A stretch of 64,000 bases of DNA from Bacillus massilinigeriensis (GCF_900111815.1 NZ_LT630004.1:494068-558067); one strand, 5' to 3'. Shown: positions 52,883-61,451, counted from the stretch's first letter. The notes: generated from the letters alone by a model not told the origin. Program-made: numbers and translations.

Positions 52883-53566
52883 ATGTATGAAATAGGAAAA
52901 CGGGAGTTTATTAATCTGTTTAAAAGCTTCAAATCTATTACAATAGTTGTTCTTATCTTAACGGCTTCTTTTTATTCAGCAAAGTTTTCTCGTTTGTTCG
53001 AGGGAGAAGCTAAAGACTTTAATGGTACCGATATTCAATACCTTGGCTTACTTGTACTGATTGTACTATTTGGAACAATTTTTATCATGAGTCTTTCCCA
53101 CGATACTATTAGCAGAGAGATTCATGAGCGCACGATTCGATTTCTCGTCACTAAGACTTCCAGAGCATCTATTATCCTTGGGAAGTTTTTTGGCATTTTG
53201 TTGTTTTGGGTCATTTGTCTTTTCACTTCTTTTATTCTCATTGGCATATTTACACAAAGGATAGATTGGTTTATTTTTTTCCAGACGATGAGCTCGTTAA
53301 CATTTCAGATCGCTTTAACAATTTTGGTTTCGGTACTGGTTCCGAAGCCCATGGTCACCATGTTCCTGGGAACGCTTATTGGCATTCTATTTCCGATTCT
53401 TGGTTTTTGGTTAATGACAACGGAAAGAGTATGGGCGGTATGGATCAAGTACATCACCCCTTTTTATTATTTGGAACAACCTAATTTCTCCTTTTTAGTC
53501 ATTTTCCTTTTCTCTGCAATACTGCTCTTGATCGCAAGCTTTATTCTAAACAGGAGGGACTGCTGA
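52883..53566 (+). CDS. ABC-2 type transporter permease
   Basis: 227 residues, six predicted helices, with the ABC-2 pattern: 'GKREFINLFKSFKSITIVVL' at the N-terminus, 'SHDTISREIHERTIRFLVTK' after the second helix, and a hydrophobic C-terminal half. ATG 52883 has AGGGAGGGATAT upstream; the frame is open back to 52850. The stop overlaps the ATP-binding gene (TGATGA). Divergent from the two-component genes. Confidence 0.88.
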   Translation: MYEIGKREFINLFKSFKSITIVVLILTASFYSAKFSRLFEGEAKDFNGTDIQYLGLLVLIVLFGTIFIMSLSHDTISREIHERTIRFLVTKTSRASIILGKFFGILLFWVICLFTSFILIGIFTQRIDWFIFFQTMSSLTFQIALTILVSVLVPKPMVTMFLGTLIGILFPILGFWLMTTERVWAVWIKYITPFYYLEQPNFSFLVIFLFSAILLLIASFILNRRDC

Positions 53567-54471
53567 TGAAAGCCATTGAAACAAAACAGTTGAGGAAGTC
53601 GTACGGAAAAACCGAGATTGTAAAAGGGATTAGTCTAACTGTTGAGCAAGGAGAGATTTTTGGTTTTTTAGGCAGGAACGGTGCGGGAAAGTCCACTTTC
53701 ATTAATATGCTGACGGGTATTATCCACCCGACTTCAGGTTCGTTTTCCCTTCTCGGAATGGAAGGTGGAGATAATATGGCGAAAAAATACATCGGAGTGA
53801 TGCCGGATTATGCTAACTTGTATGGTTCATTAACGGCTATGGCACATTTAAAATATTTTTCAGCGCTATCTGGAAAACCAGCTGCAAAGGCAGTTTGTAT
53901 GGAAGTGCTCCAGCAAGTGGGCTTAGACGAGCATTACAATAAAAAAACAGCGAAATTCTCTTTTGGAATGAAGAAGAAGTTAGGAATAGCCCAAGCAATC
54001 ATTCATGATCCTGAACTTGTTTTTTTAGATGAGCCTACTTCCGGATTAGATGCAGAGTCTGTCCTCCATATCCAGAGATTGATTCGGGACTTGCAAAAGA
54101 GAGGCAAGACGATCTTTATGACTTCTCACAATCTTAATGAAGTAGAGAAGCTATGCACGCGTATTGCCATTCTTAAAGAAGGCCGAATTGTACAGAGTGG
54201 TTCAATGGATGAGCTGAGAGCTGCGTTTAGATCCACCATCAATGTGAATATCAAACATTCTCCAATACCAGCTTCCCAACAGGAGAGTCTGCACCAATGG
54301 CTGGAGGAAGCCGGAAGTAACCTTGAATTAAATGATGGCGAGATTACGATAACAGTAGAGAGTGAGCAAAAAATCTCTGAAATGATCCGTGCTTTTCAGC
54401 AATGCAGGGTGGAGATTTATCGAGTGCATGTCAAAGAACCATCACTTGAAGATATTTTCCTAGAACTCTAA
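53566..54471 (+). CDS. ABC transporter ATP-binding protein
   Basis: 301 residues. Walker A 'GRNGAGKS', the Q-loop region, a signature 'FSFGMKKKLGIAQAI' (FSFGM in place of LSGGQ, as usual for exporters of this type), Walker B 'LVFLDEPTSGLDAES' and the switch His in 'FMTSHN'. The C-terminal 75 residues are an accessory domain seen in antibiotic and bacitracin-type exporters. With the preceding permease it forms a two-component exporter. Confidence 0.93.
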   Translation: MKAIETKQLRKSYGKTEIVKGISLTVEQGEIFGFLGRNGAGKSTFINMLTGIIHPTSGSFSLLGMEGGDNMAKKYIGVMPDYANLYGSLTAMAHLKYFSALSGKPAAKAVCMEVLQQVGLDEHYNKKTAKFSFGMKKKLGIAQAIIHDPELVFLDEPTSGLDAESVLHIQRLIRDLQKRGKTIFMTSHNLNEVEKLCTRIAILKEGRIVQSGSMDELRAAFRSTINVNIKHSPIPASQQESLHQWLEEAGSNLELNDGEITITVESEQKISEMIRAFQQCRVEIYRVHVKEPSLEDIFLEL

Positions 54472-54514
54472 AATGGAAGACATAGGTAGAATATGAAGGA
54501 AAGTTGGAATAACG

Positions 54515-55009
54515 ATGCTGGAAGAAATTGAATTACCAAAAAAGAAGCTTTCGGAAGATGCAGTGAAGGTTTGGTGGATTTGTGAAGTGATTGAAAATGT
54601 AATTGCCTTTATCATTCTTGCTGTCCTCTTCTACTTAGATTACAGGTTTTCGTGGAAAGAGTGGGTCGGCTGGATTCTCATTGGTCTTGCCGCCCTGTTT
54701 GTACCGGGTCTTGTATGGTCAGCGATTGAGCCAAAATGGAAATGGAAAGGCTGGCGCTACGATGTGTCGGAGGAATTCTTGATGCTGAAACAGGGTGTCT
54801 GGAAGGAGCAGCAACAGCTCATCCCGATGACGAAAATCCAATCTGTTGCAACAGAACAGGGGCCGATTCTTCGAAAGTATGGCTTGTATACGGTAAAGGT
54901 GGAGACGATGGCCTCCTTGCATACGATCCCGGCATTGCCGAGGAATGTTGCGTTCGGGCTTCGGAACGAAATCGCACAATACGCAAAGATTAAGGAAGTG
55001 GAAGGATGA
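54515..55009 (+). CDS. ydbS: Bacterial PH-domain membrane protein YdbS
   Basis: 164 residues. Two N-terminal helices are followed by one bPH2 domain: 'WRYDVSEEFLMLKQGVWKEQ', 'IPMTKIQSVATEQGPILRKY' and 'LYTVKVETMASLHTIPALPR'. In B. subtilis YdbS and YdbT protect against the lantibiotic amylolysin. The stop overlaps ydbT (ATGA). It follows the ABC exporter by 43 nt and may be cotranscribed. Confidence 0.9.
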   Translation: MLEEIELPKKKLSEDAVKVWWICEVIENVIAFIILAVLFYLDYRFSWKEWVGWILIGLAALFVPGLVWSAIEPKWKWKGWRYDVSEEFLMLKQGVWKEQQQLIPMTKIQSVATEQGPILRKYGLYTVKVETMASLHTIPALPRNVAFGLRNEIAQYAKIKEVEG

Positions 55010-56508
55010 TAGAGGCCAAGCGATATCACCCGCTTCTATTGTTGTTGCGTCTTGCCCGGCTAATAAAAAACAATCTGATCATCGCATTTTTTCTGTTTAT
55101 CGCGAAAGCAGGGTCAGATTCCACTTTTATCATGTTTGCGAAATACGCATTCATACTCTATTTCTGTCTTTCCTTTCTTTATAAAATCATTCAGTGGTTC
55201 ACGGAGAAATACGAGCTGGACGATCGCTCTTTTCGGCTGTATAGCGGTGTATTCAGCAGGTCAGAACGAACGGTCCCTTTTTCAAAGGTACAGAATGTGA
55301 ACCGCCATACCTCGGTATTCAACAGAGTGTTCAAAACAACATCGATTAGCTTCAATACGGGAAGCGCGGGGGATGACGCAGAAGTAAAGTTCGAGGTTAT
55401 TTCACGGCCAGAGGCAGAGAAAATGGAAAGCTTTGTAGCGAATCGAGAAGTGAATACTGCGGTGGAAGAGGAAGCAGCAACGGAAAGAATCGAGAATATC
55501 GAGATCAATCTGCCGGAGCGCACGCTTCATTTTAAGCCTACGAACAAGGATCTATTCAAGGCATCTTTCACTTCCTTGAGCTTTCTTTTCCTTATTCCAT
55601 TCCTTTTTTCTATTTACGGAAAAATCAATGAAATAGTTGATATGAGAGAAGAAAAGCTGGAAGAATCCTTCTCTGTCTTATTCGATTCACTATGGATGCT
55701 TGCGGCAATCGTCCTATTATTTATCATCGTATCTGTTGGCTTTGGTGTCACTAGAACTTTTTTGAAGTATGGAAAATATGAGATTTCCTCCGACAAGGAA
55801 CGGATTTATATTTCAAAAGGATTAGTGGAAGAGAGCGCTTTTTCCATTTCGAAGGTGAAAGTTCAGGCTATCGAGATTACGCAATCGCCTTTGAAGCATT
55901 TGCTAGGCCTTGCGGAGGTCAAGCTGACAAGTGCCGGCGGTGTCGGAATCGTTGATGAAAAGCTTGAAGTGGATACGCTTTACCCGTTTTTGCCGAAAGC
56001 GCGGGCATATGAAATGATTACGGAAATTCTCCCCGATTACGCTGTGAAGGGTGAGAAGGAAATGACCCGCTTGCCAAAGCAATCTTTGTTGGTCCGCATG
56101 TTCACGCCGAGCTGGCTGTGGATGATTGCAACGGGGGCTCTGTACTATTTCCGTGAAAAACTTTTTTGGGACGAGATGTGGTGGGAAACTTCTCTGCTGC
56201 TATTGATCGTCATATATGGTGTCCGTCTCCTTGATTTTCTTCATACAAGGTATTTGCTTGACGAACAGTTCGTTCAGTTCAGGAAAGGCGGACTGATGAC
56301 CACGATGTTTGTCACCAAGCGGGAAAAAGTAATTGAAGTAAGCGTCACGCGCAACAGGTTCCAACGGACTTTCGGCCTTGCTTCCGTCGAGACGGTAAAC
56401 CGCGCAAAACCCGTCAGGCACGAAGGTATCAAGGATGTGCCTGTTGAATTGGCGGCCGCTTTTTACAACTGGTATAGAGGCCGGACGAAGGAAATAACCA
56501 CGGAGTAA
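55006..56508 (+). CDS. ydbT: Bacterial PH-domain membrane protein YdbT
   Basis: 500 residues with three bPH2 segments separated by paired membrane helices. Recurrent pattern pieces are 'RTVPFSKVQNVNRHTSVFNR', 'FSISKVKVQAIEITQSPLKH' and 'KVIEVSVTRNRFQRTFGLAS', the PH-domain strand sequence repeated about every 190 residues. Partner of YdbS. The function outside peptide-antibiotic protection is not established. Confidence 0.9.
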   Translation: MIEAKRYHPLLLLLRLARLIKNNLIIAFFLFIAKAGSDSTFIMFAKYAFILYFCLSFLYKIIQWFTEKYELDDRSFRLYSGVFSRSERTVPFSKVQNVNRHTSVFNRVFKTTSISFNTGSAGDDAEVKFEVISRPEAEKMESFVANREVNTAVEEEAATERIENIEINLPERTLHFKPTNKDLFKASFTSLSFLFLIPFLFSIYGKINEIVDMREEKLEESFSVLFDSLWMLAAIVLLFIIVSVGFGVTRTFLKYGKYEISSDKERIYISKGLVEESAFSISKVKVQAIEITQSPLKHLLGLAEVKLTSAGGVGIVDEKLEVDTLYPFLPKARAYEMITEILPDYAVKGEKEMTRLPKQSLLVRMFTPSWLWMIATGALYYFREKLFWDEMWWETSLLLLIVIYGVRLLDFLHTRYLLDEQFVQFRKGGLMTTMFVTKREKVIEVSVTRNRFQRTFGLASVETVNRAKPVRHEGIKDVPVELAAAFYNWYRGRTKEITTE

Positions 56509-56523
56509 AGGGGTTGTTTAATA

Positions 56524-57783
56524 ATGAATCCAAAACTAAAAGAACTTGTCTCTGGAGCGTGTGAAAGATTTGGTTTGGACGATTATCGACTTGGGAGGCA
56601 TTCCGTGAGGAGAAACATAAACTCGTTGGAAGAGACTGTGTACCTTTTTAGCATGGAGTGGTTCCCTAGAGCAGTTGAAAGCTGGGAGGGTGAGGACGAA
56701 AACCCCGACGGGACTGTTTGCATTGAAATGAACATGAATAGTGGAAAGCTAGTGAGCCTGCATCTCCCTGAAGGCCATACTGTTCGCAAAGCATCACAAT
56801 TCCCGTGCAATACGAATGCCGACATCATTGGCTGGCTCGAGCGGGAAACTGGGCTCGTATATGAAGAGCAATTTATGCTCCAAAGGGAAGAGGAAGGTGA
56901 GCTGGATTTCACAGGGTGCTTCAAAGGAATTGCTTCGGACGGTTATATGAGCGTTTCTTTTGTTGAGGAAGGTTTGCGTTCCTTTTCCATCGGTGGAAAT
57001 TTTCCTTCGAAACAAACTGTTCGGGAGGAAAATTTCGACCTCACACTCAAAAAAATGGAAGCGTTGGCACAAGAACAATTGAAACTCATCCAATTTCCTT
57101 TAACGGAAAAGAAGAAAGTCGTACCATTTTATGCAGTCGAGGAAATCTACGTTAAAAATGACGGATACGCAACACTTCCTTTTAACGTAGTGGAGAAAAC
57201 AGGGGCAAATGTGAAGCTGGATAAAACACTTTACTGGGAGTCACCGTTGCAGCAGGAGTTCGAGAGGCAATCTCTTTCATTAGGAATGGAAGCAACAATT
57301 GAGCAGGCACTATCAATTGAGCCGCACCCTGACTTACTGCCAATTACAAAAGAAGAGGAGGAATTATGTGCCGAGAGAGTAACTGATTTCCTCCGGAAGG
57401 TCTTTCCCGCTGATAGCGGTAAATGGATGTTGAGAACTCTTGAGCGTAAGTATGGATATCTATTGGCAGCTCTGCGGTCAGCACAACCTGACAACATGAT
57501 ATTCCAAAAAAAATTGGGAGTTTTTCTGGATAGAGATACAAAAGAAGTAGTGAATTATATGGATAATAGCTTCATGTTTGAGGAGTATGAGCATTATGAA
57601 AGCGAAGGGCCCGCCATTTTATCCCGAGAAGAGGCTTATGCTCTATTGAAAAAACATATCACCGTCACTCCACGGTACCTATACGATCGCGAAGAAAGTT
57701 GCCATGTGCTATGCGGATTGCTCGATTCTCAGTATGCCGTGCACGCAAGTAGCGGGGAAGTGCTGCCGCTCGCCGATTTGTAG
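56524..57783 (+). CDS. YcdB/YcdC-like repeat-domain protein, probable
   Basis: 419 residues, soluble, no signal peptide. Two similar-looking halves of alternating beta strands and helices recall the YcdB/YcdC (DUF4901, PepSY-like) repeat ('CIEMNMNSGKLVSLHLPEG' in the first half, 'GVFLDRDTKEVVNYMDNSFM' and 'AILSREEAYALLKKHITVTP' in the second). The assignment is tentative. It starts 15 nt after ydbT, with AAGGGG upstream, and may be in the same operon. Confidence 0.6.
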   Translation: MNPKLKELVSGACERFGLDDYRLGRHSVRRNINSLEETVYLFSMEWFPRAVESWEGEDENPDGTVCIEMNMNSGKLVSLHLPEGHTVRKASQFPCNTNADIIGWLERETGLVYEEQFMLQREEEGELDFTGCFKGIASDGYMSVSFVEEGLRSFSIGGNFPSKQTVREENFDLTLKKMEALAQEQLKLIQFPLTEKKKVVPFYAVEEIYVKNDGYATLPFNVVEKTGANVKLDKTLYWESPLQQEFERQSLSLGMEATIEQALSIEPHPDLLPITKEEEELCAERVTDFLRKVFPADSGKWMLRTLERKYGYLLAALRSAQPDNMIFQKKLGVFLDRDTKEVVNYMDNSFMFEEYEHYESEGPAILSREEAYALLKKHITVTPRYLYDREESCHVLCGLLDSQYAVHASSGEVLPLADL

Positions 57784-57786
57784 AAA

Positions 57787-57806
57787 TTAATCAAACGTTT
57801 GATAAA
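57787..57806. promoter_or_regulatory. Second copy of the ATCAAACGTTTGAT palindrome
   Basis: TTAATCAAACGTTTGATAAA: 14-bp perfect core, one mismatch in the 20-bp palindrome found at 25622. It lies 4 nt after the preceding gene and 6 nt before a terminator. Candidate site for a TetR-type regulator, or simply part of a terminator region. Confidence 0.5.
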
Positions 57807-57811
57807 GAGCC

Positions 57812-57847
57812 AAAAGGCTGCCGGGAAGTTTCATCGGCAGCCTTTTT
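57812..57847. terminator. Bidirectional terminator before tatC 3' end
   Basis: AAAAGGCTGCCG / CGGCAGCCTTTTT stem with a 12-nt loop. It serves the convergent transcripts ending at 57783 (plus) and 57859 (minus). Confidence 0.85.
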
Positions 57848-57858
57848 AGCGAACCAGG

Positions 57859-58581
57859 TTATGCAGCATGCTGAAGCTTGTTTTTCCTAACTGTCACGAA
57901 TTTTGACAGCACAATGCTGCACTCATAAAGGAAAATGAGCGGGATAATCACAAGGACGTCTGAAAGGAAATCTGGCGGCGTGATGAGGACGGCCGTCAGA
58001 ATTAGCAGGAAGTAGGCGTACTTCCTCACTTTTTTCAGAAATGCCGGTGTGAGCAGGCCAAGGCTTGTCAGGAACATGATGACGACGGGCAGCTCGAATA
58101 AAAATCCGAAGGGCAATGTCATGTGGATCAGAAATTTAAAATATTTTTCTGCCGTGAAAAAATTCTGAAACATGTCATCAGATAAGCCCATGAGGAATTG
58201 AAAAACCATGGGGAAAATGACGAAATAGCCAAAGCTGAGGCCAGCGAGAAAGAGAAGAAATAAGGCTGGTATATAGCAGAGTGCCGTCTTTCGCTCGTGT
58301 TCTTTCAAGGCAGGTTTGATAAAAAGCCATGTTTGGTGAGCCGCGACGGGAATGGTTCCCGCAATTGCAACGACACTTGCGAGCACAAGGTAAATCCAGA
58401 GAATGTCGCTAGGCCCGAGAATGGCAAGCTCTACAGACAAATCCTTCACGAGCAGCTTGTATATATCCTGTACAAAAACAAACGCCAGAATGACGAACAG
58501 GATGAAGGTGCCGAGCGTGATTAAGAGGCGTTTCCTAAGCTCTTCCAGATGGCCGACTAAATCCATATTGATAGTTTGCAT
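57859..58581 (-). CDS. tatC: Twin-arginine translocase subunit TatC
   Basis: Six-helix receptor of the Tat export pathway. About 240 residues. N-terminal 'VGHLEELRKRLLITLGTFIL' is the strong TatC marker, with 'LFIKPALKEHERK' and 'PFGFLFELPVVIMFLTSLGL' following and 'LTAVLITPPDFLSD' before the last helix. The ATG at 58581 is taken; an ATG 15 nt later is possible. AAGGAG is about 12 nt upstream. A small stem-loop (58608-58638) separates it from tatA. It belongs to the phoX operon and likely forms a dedicated TatAC translocase, as TatAd-TatCd does for PhoD in B. subtilis. Confidence 0.94.
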   Translation of the reverse strand: MQTINMDLVGHLEELRKRLLITLGTFILFVILAFVFVQDIYKLLVKDLSVELAILGPSDILWIYLVLASVVAIAGTIPVAAHQTWLFIKPALKEHERKTALCYIPALFLLFLAGLSFGYFVIFPMVFQFLMGLSDDMFQNFFTAEKYFKFLIHMTLPFGFLFELPVVIMFLTSLGLLTPAFLKKVRKYAYFLLILTAVLITPPDFLSDVLVIIPLIFLYECSIVLSKFVTVRKNKLQHAA

Positions 58582-58653
58582 CCTAACTGTTCTCTCCTTT
58601 AGAAAAAGAAGATGCAAGCGGGCATACAGCTTACATCTTCCTGATTTCTATCA

Positions 58654-58857
58654 TTAAATCGCTTTTTCTTCCTTGTTTTTGGCTTGTCCTTTTTCAGGTT
58701 CTTCTTCGTCGGAGACAAGGTCGCGCGTTGATTTTTTGAATTCTTTCAGCGTCGAGCCGACTGCGCGCCCAAGCTCGGGAAGCTTCGATGGTCCAAAAAT
58801 AATCAGAGCGATGACCAAGACGAGTATTAAACCGGGAATGCCGATATTTGTTAGCAA
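58654..58857 (-). CDS. tatA: Twin-arginine translocase subunit TatA
   Basis: 67 residues: a short membrane helix '[18 protein letters not shown]', the hinge '[20 protein letters not shown]', and an acidic/basic tail. TTG start at 58857 with GGGAGGAT 7-14 nt upstream. It forms the pore with TatC in minimal Gram-positive TatAC systems. It is preceded by a Cys-rich small gene and phoX. Confidence 0.93.
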   Translation of the reverse strand: MLTNIGIPGLILVLVIALIIFGPSKLPELGRAVGSTLKEFKKSTRDLVSDEEEPEKGQAKNKEEKAI

Positions 58858-58861
58858 AGCG

Positions 58862-59059
58862 TTATCCTCCCATCATGGCTTTTTCAATCGTCTTTTTCCT
58901 TTGAGGAGTTGCATTAAATAATTTGTAATCTGGCTTTTGCCTGCATACCTCACATTTTCTCGAGCATCCTTGCGAATCTTGGTCGGAAAGGGAGCGCACA
59001 TGCGGTAGGTCGATCATTTTTAATCCATTTTTCACATGCTTCGAACAGACTAAAATCAC
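58862..59059 (-). CDS. Small cysteine-rich protein in the phoX-tat operon
   Basis: 65 residues with Cys5, and a cluster at about 32-39 ('[17 protein letters not shown]'), giving a CxxxCxxC pattern likely to bind zinc or iron. N-terminal '[20 protein letters not shown]' and basic tail. Start is GTG with AAAGGGG upstream, 24 nt after the phoX stop; the tatA start follows 4 nt later. Its regular placement between phoX and tatA suggests a role in PhoX export or cofactor handling, but this is inference. Confidence 0.78.
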   Translation of the reverse strand: MILVCSKHVKNGLKMIDLPHVRSLSDQDSQGCSRKCEVCRQKPDYKLFNATPQRKKTIEKAMMGG

Positions 59060-59083
59060 GATTCAAGCCCCTTTCATGTAAAA

Positions 59084-60697
59084 TTACATGTATTTTCCGA
59101 AGCTTCCGCCTTGGACAGCAACGAGGCAGGATCGGCCAAAACTATGCCCTGGATAAGGATTCCACGTTTCTGGATGCTGTACATCAAGGAACATCGTACG
59201 CTCATCGGCAGTGAGCCATGGTCCGGTCACTTCGCAGCCTTTTGGACCGGAAGCGAATTGGAACGGCTCGCCATAGCTCTTGCCATCCGTTGGAATGAGG
59301 AAGACTCCACAGTTTTTATAGTCTGCATAGACATTGGTTTCAGTTGCTTCGTAATCTTCCACCACCCACAGGTTTCCTTTTTTATCAAAGTGAAGGTTGT
59401 CAGGGCAGGTGATCCCGCTTTTTTGTCCGCCAGCAATGAACACCTCGAAAGTGAAGGAGTCGCTGCCATGGTCGCCGTCCTTAGGGAAGTAGCGGACGAT
59501 TTGGCCATGGAAATTGCCGTGCTTGCTGTTGTTCGTGAGTGCAAGGAAGACAGATCCGTCACGCGGGCTGATCTCGACATCTTCCGGGCGGTCCAGCAAA
59601 GTACCGCCAACGACGCGTGCCGCTGCACGGGCATTTGTCAGCACATCCGCCTGGTCTTTGAACTTAGCTTGAAGGTTCGGGTTTGTGCTGTAATCGATCG
59701 GAAGCCATTTCTGCTTTTCCATATTGGCGACATAAAGGGTGCCGGATTCTAGAATGTCAAAGTTTGCTTCACGGGAAGATGGGTTAAATTTCTTTTTGCT
59801 GATGAACTTATAGAAGCACTCGTCGCGCTGGTCGTCGCCCATATACACCACGACACGGTTGTCCTTTGTCAGCCCGACAGCCGCATTTTCGTGAGCGAAG
59901 CGGCCAAGAGCGGTATGCTTGCGCACAGGTCTTGAAGGGTCGAAAGGATCGATCTCCACAACCCAGCCGTAATGAGTGTCATCGAAATTCGGCCAGCCGT
60001 AAGAACTGCCATAAGCGGTGTTCTCCTCGCAGGACAATGCTGTATTCCAGAATGTCCTTCCGCCAGAGCAGTTACCGAGGGAACCGTATACCTTTGTTGC
60101 ACCATTCACAGCGCTGTTTCCGCGAGCAGGTCCTGTCAGCTCGATAGGGGTTGTCCCATCAACTCGGCGATTATATTTATCATCTTTAATCAGTTTCCAG
60201 CCGTCTTTTTCCTTCTTAACATGAATGACCGACCCGCCAACTGATTCTTTTTCCATCTTGAGCAGTTCAGGATAGCTTGCAAGATTTTCCTTTTTGAAAT
60301 TAGCTTCATTGATTCCGAGTATTTTCATATAGTTCGAAGGCTCCGGGAATTCATGGTTTACCCAAATTAGTCCTTCCTCCGAGCTATTCCCGCCTTTTAG
60401 GCCGTCAATCGGGAAGTAAAGCGTAAGGTCGGCTGAATCGCCGAATTTTTCACCTTTTGAGTTGATTTCATCACCATAAGAGGCAATGATGTTGTAATGA
60501 TAGCCGTTCGGCAAAACTAGATCATTTTCCCATGAACGCTGAATTGGCTTGAACGGTGCGTTCATTGGCTTGCCTCTCCCATGCCCATTTCCATTTCCTT
60601 TCATTGCGTTACCGGTCAGTGCTCCAAACCCTGTCGAAGCCGCGACCAGCGCTGCAGTCGTGCTCCCTGCATAAGTTAAAAACAAACGACGATCCAT
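59084..60697 (-). CDS. phoX: PhoX-type alkaline phosphatase (DUF839), Tat-exported
   Basis: A Ca/Fe-dependent phosphatase that releases phosphate outside the cell. 537 residues. The N-terminus 'MDRRLFLTYAGSTTAALVAA' is a twin-arginine signal (RRLFL followed by a hydrophobic stretch). The mature region has PhoX features: 'LIWVNHEFPEPSNYM', 'WNTALSCEENTAYGSS', 'LGRFAHENAAVGLTKDN' and 'DRPEDVEISPRDGSVFLALT'. ATG 60697 follows GGGAGTTGTTGGGGG. The operon phoX-(Cys-rich)-tatA-tatC parallels phoD-tatAd-tatCd. A Pho box lies upstream. Confidence 0.93.
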   Translation of the reverse strand: MDRRLFLTYAGSTTAALVAASTGFGALTGNAMKGNGNGHGRGKPMNAPFKPIQRSWENDLVLPNGYHYNIIASYGDEINSKGEKFGDSADLTLYFPIDGLKGGNSSEEGLIWVNHEFPEPSNYMKILGINEANFKKENLASYPELLKMEKESVGGSVIHVKKEKDGWKLIKDDKYNRRVDGTTPIELTGPARGNSAVNGATKVYGSLGNCSGGRTFWNTALSCEENTAYGSSYGWPNFDDTHYGWVVEIDPFDPSRPVRKHTALGRFAHENAAVGLTKDNRVVVYMGDDQRDECFYKFISKKKFNPSSREANFDILESGTLYVANMEKQKWLPIDYSTNPNLQAKFKDQADVLTNARAAARVVGGTLLDRPEDVEISPRDGSVFLALTNNSKHGNFHGQIVRYFPKDGDHGSDSFTFEVFIAGGQKSGITCPDNLHFDKKGNLWVVEDYEATETNVYADYKNCGVFLIPTDGKSYGEPFQFASGPKGCEVTGPWLTADERTMFLDVQHPETWNPYPGHSFGRSCLVAVQGGSFGKYM

Positions 60698-60738
60698 CCC
60701 CCAACAACTCCCTTAATGTTATGTATACTTCACCTAAA

Positions 60739-60792
60739 AGTATAGGTAAGCTCCCAAGCGAAGTGAATAAAGCTAATGTTAAGAATTGTTAA
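60739..60792 (-). promoter_or_regulatory. Pho box and -10 of the phoX-tat operon
   Basis: On the minus strand, two TTAACA hexamers (at 60792-60787 and 60782-60777), then a weaker TTTATTCA, with a spacing of 10-11 bp, match the PhoP direct-repeat box. TATACT at 60744-60739 is the likely -10, about 32 nt further on. Phosphate starvation control through PhoPR is expected. Confidence 0.65.
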
Positions 60793-60989
60793 GACTGCGT
60801 GGATGATGTTTAAGGTGGTGTGAAGGAGGGGATAAGGAGTAGGCTGGTTGACAAAACCAATCGGAAAAAGAGGGTAGGGACACGTATAGTTGATTTGCAC
60901 GAATATACCCCGCCATCCCTCTATAAGACTAACTACAAATTACTCTTATAATTAAACCTCTTACGAAAAAGTGGCGCTATGACAGCGTT

Positions 60990-61102
60990 TGGTTGATTCT
61001 TGAGCAAAGTTGGTTGATTTCTCATCAAGTGTGGTTGATTTTCTGACAGAGTGGTTGATAACTATCTTAGTTTGGTTGATTCTCCCCGAAACATGGTTGA
61101 TT
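60990..61102 (-). repeat. 21-bp-period TGGTTGATT array (6 units, inverted family A)
   Basis: TGGTTGAT starts at 60990, 61011, 61032, 61052, 61073 and 61094. Spacings are 21, 21, 20, 21 and 21 bp. It is the reverse complement of the ATCAACCA core at 2211-2550. The single 20-bp step breaks any reading frame, so the array is not selected for protein. Located in the phoX upstream region, about 200 nt beyond the Pho box; the rest of 60793-61233 holds no gene that I recognise. Confidence 0.92.
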
Positions 61103-61233
61103 CCGCTCCCCAGCAGCAGAAATCCACTTGAAATTAGAGGTGGAACCCTAAAAAAGTCGCTTGCACTTCCGCTGAGTGAGCGAATGCAAGCGATTTGTTC
61201 GTTGGGGTCATCAGAAGACGCGGAGTGGGAGAG

Positions 61234-61416
61234 ATGACGCAGGGAGGAGTAAAAAGCTTTGACTCATTGGTGGAATCCCTTGTGCTCATGGGTGTGGAAC
61301 CAAGCATCGTCGGAATCAAGCCGAATCACGCTTTCTGCTTAAACAAGTCGCCCATTAGGCTGAATATTAGCTATAAGAGCAGCTTGGAAAAAGTATTAAA
61401 ACATATAAAGAGATAA
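61234..61416 (+). CDS. Small hypothetical protein (60 aa)
   Basis: A frame of 60 codons, 'MTQGGVKSFDSLVESLVLMG' to 'SSLEKVLKHIKR'. A purine-rich stretch (GGAGTGGGAGAG) precedes the ATG, though the spacing is short. A strong terminator follows 3 nt after the stop, which supports a real gene. The family is not recognised. The opposite strand is also open for 61 codons but has no ribosome-binding site. Confidence 0.45.
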   Translation: MTQGGVKSFDSLVESLVLMGVEPSIVGIKPNHAFCLNKSPIRLNISYKSSLEKVLKHIKR

Positions 61417-61418
61417 AT

Positions 61419-61451
61419 AACCAGTCCATGTGGGCTGGTTTGTTTTTTTTG
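61419..61451 (+). terminator. Terminator after the 60-aa gene
   Basis: AACCAGTCC / GGGCTGGTT stem, ATGT loop, then TGTTTTTTTT. Confidence 0.85.

Noticed and set aside
59111-59752. Plus-strand frame of 213 codons opposite phoX
   Set aside because: Shadow frame of a well-supported gene, without recognisable domains or ribosome-binding site.
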